This document shows positions 27,141 to 35,436 of a stretch of 64,000 bases of DNA, in pieces. The notes beneath the pieces were generated by a model. That model was not told where the DNA came from, ran no database searches, and was given only the letters and a program-made list of their open reading frames with translations. The position numbers were made by a program, and so were the translations under genes. This DNA comes from Caldifarciminota bacterium (GTDB lineage: Bacteria > Hydrothermota > Tepidihabitantia > SM23-42), in NCBI GenBank assembly GCA_020349965.1, contig CP070705.1, positions 1,570,889-1,634,888 on the forward strand, given 5' to 3'. Every line of letters begins with the position of its first letter. Position 1 is the first letter of the stretch.

Positions 27141-28127
27141 ATGAAGAAGAGGAGTGATTTGACCGAGATCCGAGATCTGCAGACAAGGTATGAGAGCATA
27201 CTGGCCGAGATCGGAAAGGTCATTGTCGGTCAGAAAGATGTCATCGATCAGGTTCTCGTTTGCCTCTTCTGCAACGGGCATTCTCTTATCATCGGCGTGC
27301 CTGGTTTGGCAAAAACACTACTTGTCAATACAATAGCGGATATTCTCGATCTGACTTTTAACCGGATACAATTCACACCCGATCTGATGCCGGCCGATAT
27401 TACCGGCACGCATGTGATCGAGGAAGATCTTAGCACGGGCCGCAGGAATTTCCGGTTCCTGAGAGGTCCAATATTTGCCAATGTCATCCTCGCAGACGAA
27501 ATCAACCGGGCTCCGCCGAAGACCCAGTCGGCCCTCTTGCAGGCGATGCAGGAGCATACGGTGACCTATGGCGGCAATACGCATGATCTATCTTTACCTT
27601 TTTTTGTTCTTGCCACCCAGAATCCGATCGAACAGGAGGGCACCTATCCGCTTCCCGAGGCCCAACTCGACCGCTTCATGTTCACGATTATGATCGACTA
27701 TCCGGGTAGTGCAGATGAGATTGAAATCGTCCGAACAACTACGTCGGCTTATCAGGTAGAGTTGGAGAAGGTGGTCAATGCCGACAAGTTCATCGACTTC
27801 CAGAGACTGGTCAGGAAGATGCCGGTCGCCGACGATATCGTCGAACGCGTCGTCAGATTCGTTTCCCTAACCAGACCCAGCAGCAAAGCTGCGCCCGAGA
27901 GGATAAGACGGTATGTTTCCTGGGGCGCCGGGCCTCGCGCTTCGCAGTATCTCATTCTCGGAGCAAAGGCACGGGCAGCTGTCGACGGACGCTACTCTCC
28001 TACTATCGGCGATGTAAGGAGCATAGCCCATCCCGTCTTGAGACATCGCATCATCACCAACTTTGCAGCCGAAGCTGAGGGGATAAAGTCTGACGACATT
28101 ATCGATGAGCTCCTGGATTCGTTGTGA
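27141..28127 (+). CDS. MoxR-family AAA+ ATPase
   Basis: The 328-residue ATPase shows the MoxR order: IGKVIVGQKDVIDQVL, GVPGLAKTLLVN (Walker A), IQFTPDLMPADITGT, ADEINRAPPKTQSALLQAMQE (Walker B and following), ATQNPIEQEGTYPLPEAQLDRF (sensor 1 region), and a C-terminal lid. MoxR proteins act as chaperones that mature metal enzymes or assemble complexes, usually beside DUF58 and VWA genes. Those partners are not in the next gene here, which is convergent. I use ATG 27141, preceded by AAGGCGG; a GTG 30 nt upstream is also in frame. The promoter region contains the DnaA boxes. Confidence 0.92.
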   Translation: MKKRSDLTEIRDLQTRYESILAEIGKVIVGQKDVIDQVLVCLFCNGHSLIIGVPGLAKTLLVNTIADILDLTFNRIQFTPDLMPADITGTHVIEEDLSTGRRNFRFLRGPIFANVILADEINRAPPKTQSALLQAMQEHTVTYGGNTHDLSLPFFVLATQNPIEQEGTYPLPEAQLDRFMFTIMIDYPGSADEIEIVRTTTSAYQVELEKVVNADKFIDFQRLVRKMPVADDIVERVVRFVSLTRPSSKAAPERIRRYVSWGAGPRASQYLILGAKARAAVDGRYSPTIGDVRSIAHPVLRHRIITNFAAEAEGIKSDDIIDELLDSL

Positions 28128-28139
28128 TCGTTGCCCGTC

Positions 28140-28994
28140 CTACGTAGTTATTATCGATGGGTTAAGATTGAACAGAACTGTAAGAACTCCGATTAGAACG
28201 AAATAGAGCAGAAAAATACGTCTTTCACGAAAATCCTTCTGGATGCATACATAGCTGCTGGCCACTCCTAACGGAATACACGCGGCGAATAGCAGAGGAT
28301 ATCGAAGAATGATCGGTAAGGAGATATACGAGAGCAAGACCATGACCGCATTGACGATCCTGCCGTTCTTCAACCCGATGAGGGTGAAGAGCGTGGTCGT
28401 GTCCGTCTTCAGGTCTCCTTCGTAATCGGCGAGATCCCGGAAATTCAACGCGAGGAATAAGGGCACAACGACGAATATTGACGCTCGCAAAGGAAATGAA
28501 AGAAATGGTCTGGATGGTTCATACAGACTATAGCCTGCTATGGCGGCAAGTAATGCTCCCAGTGCGAGCAGAAATATCGACAGCGGATAGAAGCGTTTGA
28601 GCCGGAATGGTTTTGACGAGTATGAGAAGTGCAGGATGTTACCGAGAATGACGATGAGGAAGGTGCGATAGCTGATGCCAACCGCCAGGACGAAGGAGGT
28701 GATCAGACAGATTACGGCCAGTTTCTGGTATTCTCTGGTCGAAATATCACCGTCATTGATTGGCGTGCGTTTCTTGGATATCGTATCAGCCCTGGTGTCA
28801 TTGAAGTCATTGAGGATGACCGAAGCCTGGAAGGAGAAGAAGACCGATAACAGAACGAGGCAACTTTTCAGGAAGTAGATCGGTTCGTTGAATATTCTCG
28901 CCCCTAAGAAGATGCCGAATGCGGTAGGAAAAATGTAATGGATCGCTATGTAGGGCCGTGAACCGTAAAACAGATATCGCAGTATCTTAATCAT
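28140..28994 (-). CDS. UbiA-family prenyltransferase
   Basis: The 284-residue protein has about eight membrane helices and both aspartate-rich motifs of the family: NDFNDTRADTISKKRTP in the first half and DLADYEGDLKTDTTTL in the second. These bind Mg-diphosphate of the isoprenoid donor. The acceptor could be a quinone ring precursor or a glycerol-phosphate lipid. The window also holds a geranylgeranyl-reductase-type gene (54530-55669), which makes an isoprenoid-lipid role possible. Its start overlaps the end of the TPR membrane gene by 8 nt, so it belongs to that transcript. Confidence 0.88.
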   Translation of the reverse strand: MIKILRYLFYGSRPYIAIHYIFPTAFGIFLGARIFNEPIYFLKSCLVLLSVFFSFQASVILNDFNDTRADTISKKRTPINDGDISTREYQKLAVICLITSFVLAVGISYRTFLIVILGNILHFSYSSKPFRLKRFYPLSIFLLALGALLAAIAGYSLYEPSRPFLSFPLRASIFVVVPLFLALNFRDLADYEGDLKTDTTTLFTLIGLKNGRIVNAVMVLLSYISLPIILRYPLLFAACIPLGVASSYVCIQKDFRERRIFLLYFVLIGVLTVLFNLNPSIITT

Positions 28995-31035
28995 TCATCC
29001 GTATCCTATCCAAAGCCATCCTGGCCGGTTTGAAGTCAGGATTGATTTTAAGGGCTTCCGAATACATCTCTATCGCTTGCTGATTCCGCCCAAAAGCCTG
29101 CGCAATGAGACCGAGATTGTAGTAAGCCTCAGACTGGAGCGGGTTGATCTTAAGCGATCTCTCGAAGTGGTTGCGTGCTTTGTCGTATTCCCTACGTACC
29201 ATGGAGATGGCACCAAGATTGTTATGCATCACGTCATTGTTCGGTTCATAGATCAGCGCCTGTGAGAACGAACGTTCTGCCTCTACCAGGTCACCCTTGC
29301 CATAGTGCGCCATGCCCATGCCCGCATGTGCGAGTACTGAACGACTATCATAGTATAGTGCTCGGTCATACTCGGCCATCGCCAGTGTGTAATCACTGGA
29401 TTGGAGATGGTAATCTCCCCTGATTTGGTGAAAGCGGGATCTGGACATGCCATATTTCTCCCCGGAACGCAGTAACGAATCCATTTCCGCTGCTGAACCT
29501 CTGCGCGCCGCGGCCTGTGCAAGTAGGGTAATGAATTCGACAGGTTCGGTATTCGCTGTCACCGCATTCCTGTACAGGTGGCGGGCACTTTCATGCTTCC
29601 CTTTCTGGACATACGCCTGTCCTAGTGAAAGTATGGTTTCATAATCGGGCGGTTCGATTGCATTGAGCACGGCAATGCCCAGGTCGCTCCTCCCGATGTA
29701 AAGATATGATTGGCCGAGCCTTTTCAGAATTTCGTTGCTCTCCTTTAGTGAATAGGAGGTTTGGAAATGCACCACTGCCTCGCCGTAATTGCCGTCGACA
29801 AAGTAGTTCCATCCCGTGAGTTCGTGCCCGTATGCTTCGATCTTTGTCCGGTCAAGAGGTATGACACAGGCGAACGTGGCTTGCCCGAAGATGACTGAGA
29901 ATCCTCCAATGAACGACAGAATGGTGCAGATCGCACCAGGTAGATACCTCCAGAGGTAAGGCGGTGATGTACGCGTTTTCATCGCCGGAACGATGTAATT
30001 AATAAAGAGGAAATATGACAAAATAATGAAGAAATACATGAAACCGATGGCAAGTGCGGCAGAGAGGGCGGAGATCGTGAGAATGATGGACTGGGTTGAC
30101 GATCGCCGCTCCAGTGATGCCATCTTCACCAAATGTACGATCATCAGCGCGATGAAAAAGATGAGGTAATGTACAGAATTATCGAATATGAAAGGAAAGT
30201 ACGGTCTGATCAATAAGATCGCATAAATAATGCCCAATAGGGTGGCGAGGATCAAAAAGAGCGATTTCTTGAATCTGAGGATGTTCCGGGCAAATTCCCG
30301 GTCATATCGTTTGAGGACCCACCATCCGAACACGAATATCGAGCAGATGAAGATGATCGAATAGTTCTGGCTGTCGATACTCAGTATTCCGGCGGTGATT
30401 ATGGTTCGATAATTCAGTCGGGAGATCCCGAGGAGGCCGGGGATCTGAGCGACTGTGTTGGGTAGCACGCCGTGGATGAAAATGATGAAATATGCTGTGA
30501 TCGGGGAGACCATGACCTTCCAGACGCTCTTTGTTTTCACCCATACATATATTGCGGTGCCAACGAGAACTGCAATGATCTCGATGCGTTGACCCCAGCT
30601 TGCCTGTATCAAATCCCGGGTGAAGTCGAAGAATCTGTAGATTTGCGTAAATTCTTCGATTCCTTTGAGGTAGGTCAGTTTATACCCGCTGCCTCGGGAC
30701 ACGGCGATATCGATGAAAGGTGTGATCACAATGACAGAGAGACCGATCAATAGTGGCTTCATGACTACGCCGGGTTTCTCGCCGGTTATGAGAACGAAAA
30801 ACAGACAGAACCAGACGAAGAGTGAGATGTAGAAAAGAGGGAAATGCGAGAATATCATATAAAAGGAATTCTCTGTGAGGGGCGAGAAGCCGAAAACCTG
30901 CGTTCCTTCGAACGCACTTTCGACGATATTACGGACAGTGATTATTGAGAACAACCCGGTCAAGCCGAGGCCGAAAGAATATCTGTCTTTTTCAAGTTTT
31001 CTGATTATTGATTCGATATTTACACCTTTCAGCAT
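28987..31035 (-). CDS. Polytopic membrane protein with C-terminal TPR repeats
   Basis: The 682-residue product has roughly ten hydrophobic helices in its first 390 residues. It then has a string of tetratricopeptide repeats from about 410 to 680 (e.g. GNYGEAVVHFQTSY, GDLVEAERSFSQALIYEPNN, REYDKARNHFERSLKINPLQ, GRNQQAIEMYSEALKINP). This layout recalls O-antigen-ligase-like or glycosyltransferase membrane proteins fused to TPRs, but I see no catalytic signature. The first ATG lies 2 nt after the T run of a strong terminator of the upstream gene. The gene therefore needs readthrough or a promoter I do not see, or it starts slightly downstream. Confidence 0.83.
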   Translation of the reverse strand: MLKGVNIESIIRKLEKDRYSFGLGLTGLFSIITVRNIVESAFEGTQVFGFSPLTENSFYMIFSHFPLFYISLFVWFCLFFVLITGEKPGVVMKPLLIGLSVIVITPFIDIAVSRGSGYKLTYLKGIEEFTQIYRFFDFTRDLIQASWGQRIEIIAVLVGTAIYVWVKTKSVWKVMVSPITAYFIIFIHGVLPNTVAQIPGLLGISRLNYRTIITAGILSIDSQNYSIIFICSIFVFGWWVLKRYDREFARNILRFKKSLFLILATLLGIIYAILLIRPYFPFIFDNSVHYLIFFIALMIVHLVKMASLERRSSTQSIILTISALSAALAIGFMYFFIILSYFLFINYIVPAMKTRTSPPYLWRYLPGAICTILSFIGGFSVIFGQATFACVIPLDRTKIEAYGHELTGWNYFVDGNYGEAVVHFQTSYSLKESNEILKRLGQSYLYIGRSDLGIAVLNAIEPPDYETILSLGQAYVQKGKHESARHLYRNAVTANTEPVEFITLLAQAAARRGSAAEMDSLLRSGEKYGMSRSRFHQIRGDYHLQSSDYTLAMAEYDRALYYDSRSVLAHAGMGMAHYGKGDLVEAERSFSQALIYEPNNDVMHNNLGAISMVRREYDKARNHFERSLKINPLQSEAYYNLGLIAQAFGRNQQAIEMYSEALKINPDFKPARMALDRIRMND

Positions 31036-31037
31036 GT

Positions 31038-31066
31038 TAAAAAAAGGGGGAGTTGCCTCCCCCTTT
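31038..31066 (-). terminator. Rho-independent terminator of the Asp-box protein gene
   Basis: On the minus strand AAAGGGGGAG, loop GCAA, CTCCCCCTTT and further T residues give a perfect 10-bp stem and T run. It ends only 2-3 nt before the start codon of the next gene on the same strand. Confidence 0.9.
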
Positions 31067-31081
31067 CTACTGCTTTTCCTT

Positions 31082-32818
31082 TTACTCGAGGATTACTTTT
31101 CTCGATGCGTCGATGCCGTTGTATTCGAGTTTAAGGAAATAGACACCTTTCGGGAGGTTGGCACCGGCGTTGTCCTTGCCATTCCATGTAGCCGTATAGG
31201 TACCCGTTGATTTGTGTTCCTGGACGAGCGTTGCGACTTGCTGGCCTGCTATGTTGAACGCACGGATGGTTACCATCCCGCTGACCGGCACCGTATAGGA
31301 GAAACGCGTCATGTCAACGAAAGGATTCGGACGGGTCTGTCCGAGAAGATTTCTCGGAGCTGCGACTTCGTGTTCCTCGACCGCGGTATTTGACCATGCG
31401 TCAAAATAAACGGGCTGACCACCTGCACCGACATAAGCGAGCGCCGGTATGCCCACGGACTGCCAGGTTTGGATCGGCCTGGTGAATTCAGGCTCGTAAT
31501 CGTTGAACGTATCCGGGTCTGCCCATGTGCTATCCGTATCCCAATATCTGGTAGCAATGATCGGCTCGGTCCATTCTGTATCATTCTCGGTTACAATGTA
31601 ACTGATATATGGGTCATACATGCCGGAAGTATCATATACGGTGATACTCGGCAGAACCTCATGCTTAAAGTAGGATGATAAGAACCCCGGTGTTGACCAG
31701 GTTGCGCCCTCATCCTGTGTCCAGGCCCACCATAGATCGTAATCATAAGGGTCCGAAGACCAGCGCCTCGGCCACACGACCCAGGCATCATCCGTTCCAT
31801 CGTGAGAAGCTGCGATTTGCGGACCATGTTTTATGAGAGTGTCGGTCTCAACGATCTGAGAACCGGCCCAGGTAGAGCCGTAATTAGTACTGACGCGGGC
31901 GTTTATGTTCTTGTTACCGCTTGACATTCTGGCTAGATAGGACTCGAAAATGGTGCCGCCGCTGCCGTAGGTAACATCAGGATGACCCGAACCGGAGAAC
32001 TGGAGTTGCAAGGCGGCTTCCCAAGAAGCTCCATAATCGAGTGATCGTGTCCACCAGATGCCGTCCAAACCAGGTCCACCGAGAGATTTATGGTACGCGC
32101 AATAGAGGTAATAGCCGGTTGGCCATTCTGCACGGTCTGAACAGACCGAGTAGTTGGTGACCGTGTCATCGGTAGATTCGATCCATGCTCCGCTCAGCAC
32201 TCCTGCATCATCGAACCTTGCGCCGTAGATATTCCCGTTTCCGTGGGAAGTGCGGACAATGACATGCCAGTAGCTGCCGGTCGGACCGTGGATGATCTCG
32301 GGCTCATAGACTGCTTCTGTGCCCCAGGTAAAGCCGCGCTCGTATGCCCAGTTTATACCATTGTCGAGTGAAATGAATATGCGCACGACCGAATCAACGC
32401 ACGCAACTGCAGCTCTCACTGTGTCGCCGCGGTGGTAGTCAACCGAAATCGCTTCATCATCTACGTCGAGGAGCATGGCCCAGGAATTGTAATTGACCAG
32501 CCCACTATAGATGATGATGTCGGTACCCCATCTCATGATCGGGTCCTCGGCGGGAGTGATTTCGATGGGATCGGGTAGTCTCGTTTCCTGTACGGGCTGC
32601 ATCAGGCTTTTGTATTCCTCCAAGAGCTGATTGTATCTTTCCATATCACGGTTGACTCTGGCTTCCATCATCTGTTCCATGAGCGTATGGACTTCTGGAA
32701 ACAGGTCTGCACTGATCTTCGTGCCTGGATTCGGAATCGCTATGTCATCGGAGATGTTCTTCTGTTGTGTTGCGAATGCAACGGCACATATCACTAACAT
32801 CATTACGGCTTTCTTCAT
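31082..32818 (-). CDS. Secreted Asp-box (sialidase-like) protein with sorting domain
   Basis: The 578-residue product has a signal peptide (KKAVMMLVICAVAFA) and a coiled helical stretch to about residue 80. A beta-propeller-like region follows with Asp-box motifs: SLDNGINWAYE, RSLDYGASWE, VSTNYGSTWAGS and TQDEGATWSTP. The last 90 residues are a type-IX-like tail (RPNPFVDMTRFSY; RAFNIAGQQVATLV; LPKGVYFLKLEYNG). Asp boxes occur in sialidases and many other propellers. I do not see the arginine triad clearly, so enzymatic activity is uncertain. Its ATG overlaps the stop of a 17-codon upstream frame, and a strong promoter lies 98 bp upstream. Confidence 0.83.
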   Translation of the reverse strand: MKKAVMMLVICAVAFATQQKNISDDIAIPNPGTKISADLFPEVHTLMEQMMEARVNRDMERYNQLLEEYKSLMQPVQETRLPDPIEITPAEDPIMRWGTDIIIYSGLVNYNSWAMLLDVDDEAISVDYHRGDTVRAAVACVDSVVRIFISLDNGINWAYERGFTWGTEAVYEPEIIHGPTGSYWHVIVRTSHGNGNIYGARFDDAGVLSGAWIESTDDTVTNYSVCSDRAEWPTGYYLYCAYHKSLGGPGLDGIWWTRSLDYGASWEAALQLQFSGSGHPDVTYGSGGTIFESYLARMSSGNKNINARVSTNYGSTWAGSQIVETDTLIKHGPQIAASHDGTDDAWVVWPRRWSSDPYDYDLWWAWTQDEGATWSTPGFLSSYFKHEVLPSITVYDTSGMYDPYISYIVTENDTEWTEPIIATRYWDTDSTWADPDTFNDYEPEFTRPIQTWQSVGIPALAYVGAGGQPVYFDAWSNTAVEEHEVAAPRNLLGQTRPNPFVDMTRFSYTVPVSGMVTIRAFNIAGQQVATLVQEHKSTGTYTATWNGKDNAGANLPKGVYFLKLEYNGIDASRKVILE

Positions 32819-32868
32819 TTGACCCCCTTATTGGTTGAAAAGAACGGAATGTCGATTTTGTATGCCAT
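32815..32868 (-). CDS. 17-residue upstream ORF coupled to the Asp-box gene
   Basis: Between the promoter and the Asp-box gene lies a short frame, ATG 32868 to TGA 32815, encoding MAYKIDIPFFSTNKGVK. It has a strong ribosome-binding site (AAAGGGGGTG), stronger than that of the main gene, and its TGA overlaps the main ATG (ATGA). The arrangement suggests translational coupling or a leader peptide. The main gene's own GGGGG site lies inside this frame. No similarity is expected at this length, so coding status is inferred from layout. Confidence 0.5.
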   Translation of the reverse strand: MAYKIDIPFFSTNKGVK

Positions 32869-32915
32869 ATCACCCCCTTTCCAAAAAATTATTGTGTGTA
32901 GTGACTCCTGCTATG

Positions 32916-32943
32916 ATTATATCTAATGAAGATTCGATGTCAA
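32916..32943 (-). promoter_or_regulatory. Sigma-70 promoter for the Asp-box protein gene
   Basis: Minus-strand TTGACA (32943-32938), 16 bp, TATAAT (32921-32916). The leader is about 90 nt, long for this genome, and contains the 17-codon upstream frame. Confidence 0.87.
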
Positions 32944-33040
32944 GGGTCATGTGCAGCGTCTACGCCTCGTCAGTATTCATACCTATTCAAGATCCAGTGA
33001 GATTGCACACCGGGCCTCTATAAGAGAGAACACGTCATAC

Positions 33041-33072
33041 AAAAAAAAGGCGACAGTGTCGCCCTTTTTTTT
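33041..33072. terminator. Rho-independent terminator after the DUF1015 gene
   Basis: Eight A residues, GGCGAC, loop AGT, GTCGCC, then C and eight T residues. It terminates the minus-strand serine cluster and could work in both directions. Confidence 0.9.
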
Positions 33073-33096
33073 GAGTGAATACTCGTGTATGAATCA

Positions 33097-34368
33097 TCAC
33101 TGTGCTACATCGTGGAAGACGAGTCCGGAGATGAGTTTCGGGTAAAAATCAGTGGATTTCTGTGGCATGCGTTCTCTGTTTTCAGCAACCTGCTTGACCT
33201 GCTCTGGTCTTGTCGAATTCATCATGAGTGCAAGTTGGAATTCGCCTGAATCGACTTTTCTCATTGTCTCGTCGGCACCGCGTTCGTATCTTACATGTTC
33301 TTCGATCTTGGATGGATCGATCCCCAAGACGTTTTCAATGAGCAGGGTGTGCAATATGGCGACATCGAGACCGCGATACTCATCACTCCGGTCGGGGAGC
33401 AGTTTCTTCATTGCATCTAATGATTTCAATCTCAAGGTGTAGGCGGTGATCGTGCTGTAGAACCCGAAAGTTCCCCGTTCTCCCGTGTCCATATCGTTCA
33501 TGATGCTGGCTCGGTCGGTTTTCTTAATGTCGAAATACTCATTCGTTCTCTTAAGGAATTCCTCGAGGTTGAATTCAGGTAGGTTCATAATTAGCCGGTG
33601 CGTGGGAAGGATCACGAGTCCCGGGTCCTCGATGTTCACGAGGGTTATCAGCTTGTAGTTTGCCGGATGTGCAGGATCGATCCCTTCCAGCTCGCTCCGA
33701 TAATTATATGCGGTCTCATATCGGTGGTGTCCATCTGCAATGACGAATATCGAATCCTTCAAAACCCCTGCTATTTTGTCGATGACCGCGGTTGAATCGA
33801 CTGCCCATATCTTGTGGGTGACGGCTTTTTCATCTTTGGCTTCGAAAAGCGGATCTTTAGTACAGTGTTTATCGAGCGCCTTGTTCACAGTGTTCTTCGT
33901 GTCCGTGTACAGGAGGAAGACTGGTTCGAGGTCCTTCTGGGTGATCCGCAGTAAGTTGAGGCGATCGGCCTTTGGTTTTGAGAGCGTCTTTTCGTGCGGC
34001 AATATGTTACCCTTGCCCAGTTCCTCGAGTGCGACCAAGCACGTGAACCCTTTTCTCGTATACATCTTATCGCCAATCGAGAATTCCTGCCAGTAAGGAT
34101 AGATCGCTTCCTTGGTATCTTTGAGGAAGATCTCGTTCTTGTACCAATCGTCGTAGTAGCGTTTGGCATCCGCATACTCTTTCTGGCGGTCATGTCCTTC
34201 GGCATACTTGGTGAGCACGAGATGTACGAAGCTGTAAGGACTTTTTTCCTTGTAGGATTTCTCCATGCGGTCCGTGATCTGGTCATACGGCTGGGTCACA
34301 ACGTCTGCGAGGTTCTCGATCTTTTCCGGATTGTACCGAATTCCTCTGAATGCTTTTATTTCCGGCAT
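33097..34368 (-). CDS. DUF1015 family protein in a serine-biosynthesis cluster
   Basis: This 423-residue soluble protein belongs to DUF1015 (COG4198). It opens with the family's IKAFRGIRYNPEK and DVVTQPYDQI segments and contains the strongly conserved IADGHHRYETAYNYR. The DGHHR core resembles the ParB/sulfiredoxin-type motif of free serine kinases (SerK, SbnI). Since the gene follows serA and a SerC-like aminotransferase, an activity on serine or phosphoserine is a reasonable guess. It is not established. The start has an AAGGAGATAT site. The 66-bp gap to serA contains a CCCCG/CGGGG hairpin (34396-34415). Confidence 0.87.
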   Translation of the reverse strand: MPEIKAFRGIRYNPEKIENLADVVTQPYDQITDRMEKSYKEKSPYSFVHLVLTKYAEGHDRQKEYADAKRYYDDWYKNEIFLKDTKEAIYPYWQEFSIGDKMYTRKGFTCLVALEELGKGNILPHEKTLSKPKADRLNLLRITQKDLEPVFLLYTDTKNTVNKALDKHCTKDPLFEAKDEKAVTHKIWAVDSTAVIDKIAGVLKDSIFVIADGHHRYETAYNYRSELEGIDPAHPANYKLITLVNIEDPGLVILPTHRLIMNLPEFNLEEFLKRTNEYFDIKKTDRASIMNDMDTGERGTFGFYSTITAYTLRLKSLDAMKKLLPDRSDEYRGLDVAILHTLLIENVLGIDPSKIEEHVRYERGADETMRKVDSGEFQLALMMNSTRPEQVKQVAENRERMPQKSTDFYPKLISGLVFHDVAQ

Positions 34369-34434
34369 TATATCTCCTTATTCTCGTTTATTCTGCCCCG
34401 ATGAAGCAGGCGGGGTTATTTCCCGTACAGAGGC

Positions 34435-35334
34435 CTAACCTTTTAAGGCGTCCCTCACGAGTTCGGCAATCTGAACCCCGGCGCGGAGCTGACCTTCAGC
34501 GGTTTGCGCGCCGATGTGCGGTGTAGCGATGACCTGATCAAGAGAGAACAACTTATGCTCTTTGGCAGGTTCGACTTCGTAAACATCCATTGCCGCGATC
34601 CGCACCTTGCCGCCGGTAATGGCCTCGTATAATGCGCTTTCGTCGACCACACCTCCTCGCGCGCAATTGACGATGACCACGCCATCCTTCATTTTGTCGA
34701 AAGCCGCCTTGTTGAGTATGTGAGTCGTCTCTTCGGTCTTAGGGATGTGGAGTGAAATATAATCAGACTCTTTCAGTAGGGTGTCCAGTTCGACGACCTG
34801 GGCGTGCTCGCTGCTCTTCACATACGGGTCAAAGGCGAGGACCTTCATACCCATTGCTTTCGCTCGCTTTGCCAGTTCGGTACCGATGCGCCCGACACCT
34901 ATGATGCCGAGTGTACTGCCGAACAATTCATAGCCTTTGAACTTCTTCTTCTCCCATTTGCCGGCTTTGGTCGAAACCGTTGCCTCGGGCAGACGGCGTG
35001 CTGCACTGAACATCATACCGAGTGCCAGTTCGGCAACTGAGATCGATGTTGCCGCCGGTGTGTTGATGACTTTGATGTTCTTTTCTTTTGCCGCACTGCG
35101 GTCTACATTGTCGAGCCCTACTCCGGCGCGTCCAATGACCTTGAGGTTCTTTCCAGCATCAATCACTTCCTTTGTCACCTTGGTCGCACTGCGTACGATG
35201 ATGCCTTCGTAGTCAGGTATTACCTTGATCAATTCTTCGGGCGTGAGTCCAGTTTGTTCGACGGCATCGATACCTGCTTTCTTGAGGACTTCAATGGCTT
35301 CCTTGGCAATCGGGTCAGAGACAAGAACTTTCAT
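34435..35334 (-). CDS. serA: D-3-phosphoglycerate dehydrogenase, short form
   Basis: The 299-residue enzyme oxidises 3-phosphoglycerate to phosphohydroxypyruvate, the first step to serine. It shows the D-2-hydroxyacid dehydrogenase order: IVRSATKVTKEVID, IGRAGVGLDNVD, the NAD site GIIGVGRIGTELAKR, NCARGGVVDESAL, the catalytic Glu in DVYEVEP and His in TPHIGAQT. It lacks the C-terminal ASB and ACT domains of the long form, so serine feedback through ACT is not expected. GGAGG precedes its start. The neighbours on both sides are the other genes of the serine cluster. Confidence 0.92.
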   Translation of the reverse strand: MKVLVSDPIAKEAIEVLKKAGIDAVEQTGLTPEELIKVIPDYEGIIVRSATKVTKEVIDAGKNLKVIGRAGVGLDNVDRSAAKEKNIKVINTPAATSISVAELALGMMFSAARRLPEATVSTKAGKWEKKKFKGYELFGSTLGIIGVGRIGTELAKRAKAMGMKVLAFDPYVKSSEHAQVVELDTLLKESDYISLHIPKTEETTHILNKAAFDKMKDGVVIVNCARGGVVDESALYEAITGGKVRIAAMDVYEVEPAKEHKLFSLDQVIATPHIGAQTAEGQLRAGVQIAELVRDALKG

Positions 35335-35436
35335 AAAACCTCCTTCGAAGATGAAATGCCTAAATCCCTAAACGTCTGAACGGCGAAATGTTTGCATGAG
35401 GCATTGGGAAATAGGTTTCATTGTCTATGTTATGTC

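Noticed and set aside
33885..34286. 133-codon frame antisense-phase within the DUF1015 gene
   Set aside because: Arg/Thr/Ser-rich shadow of a real gene with no signals of its own.
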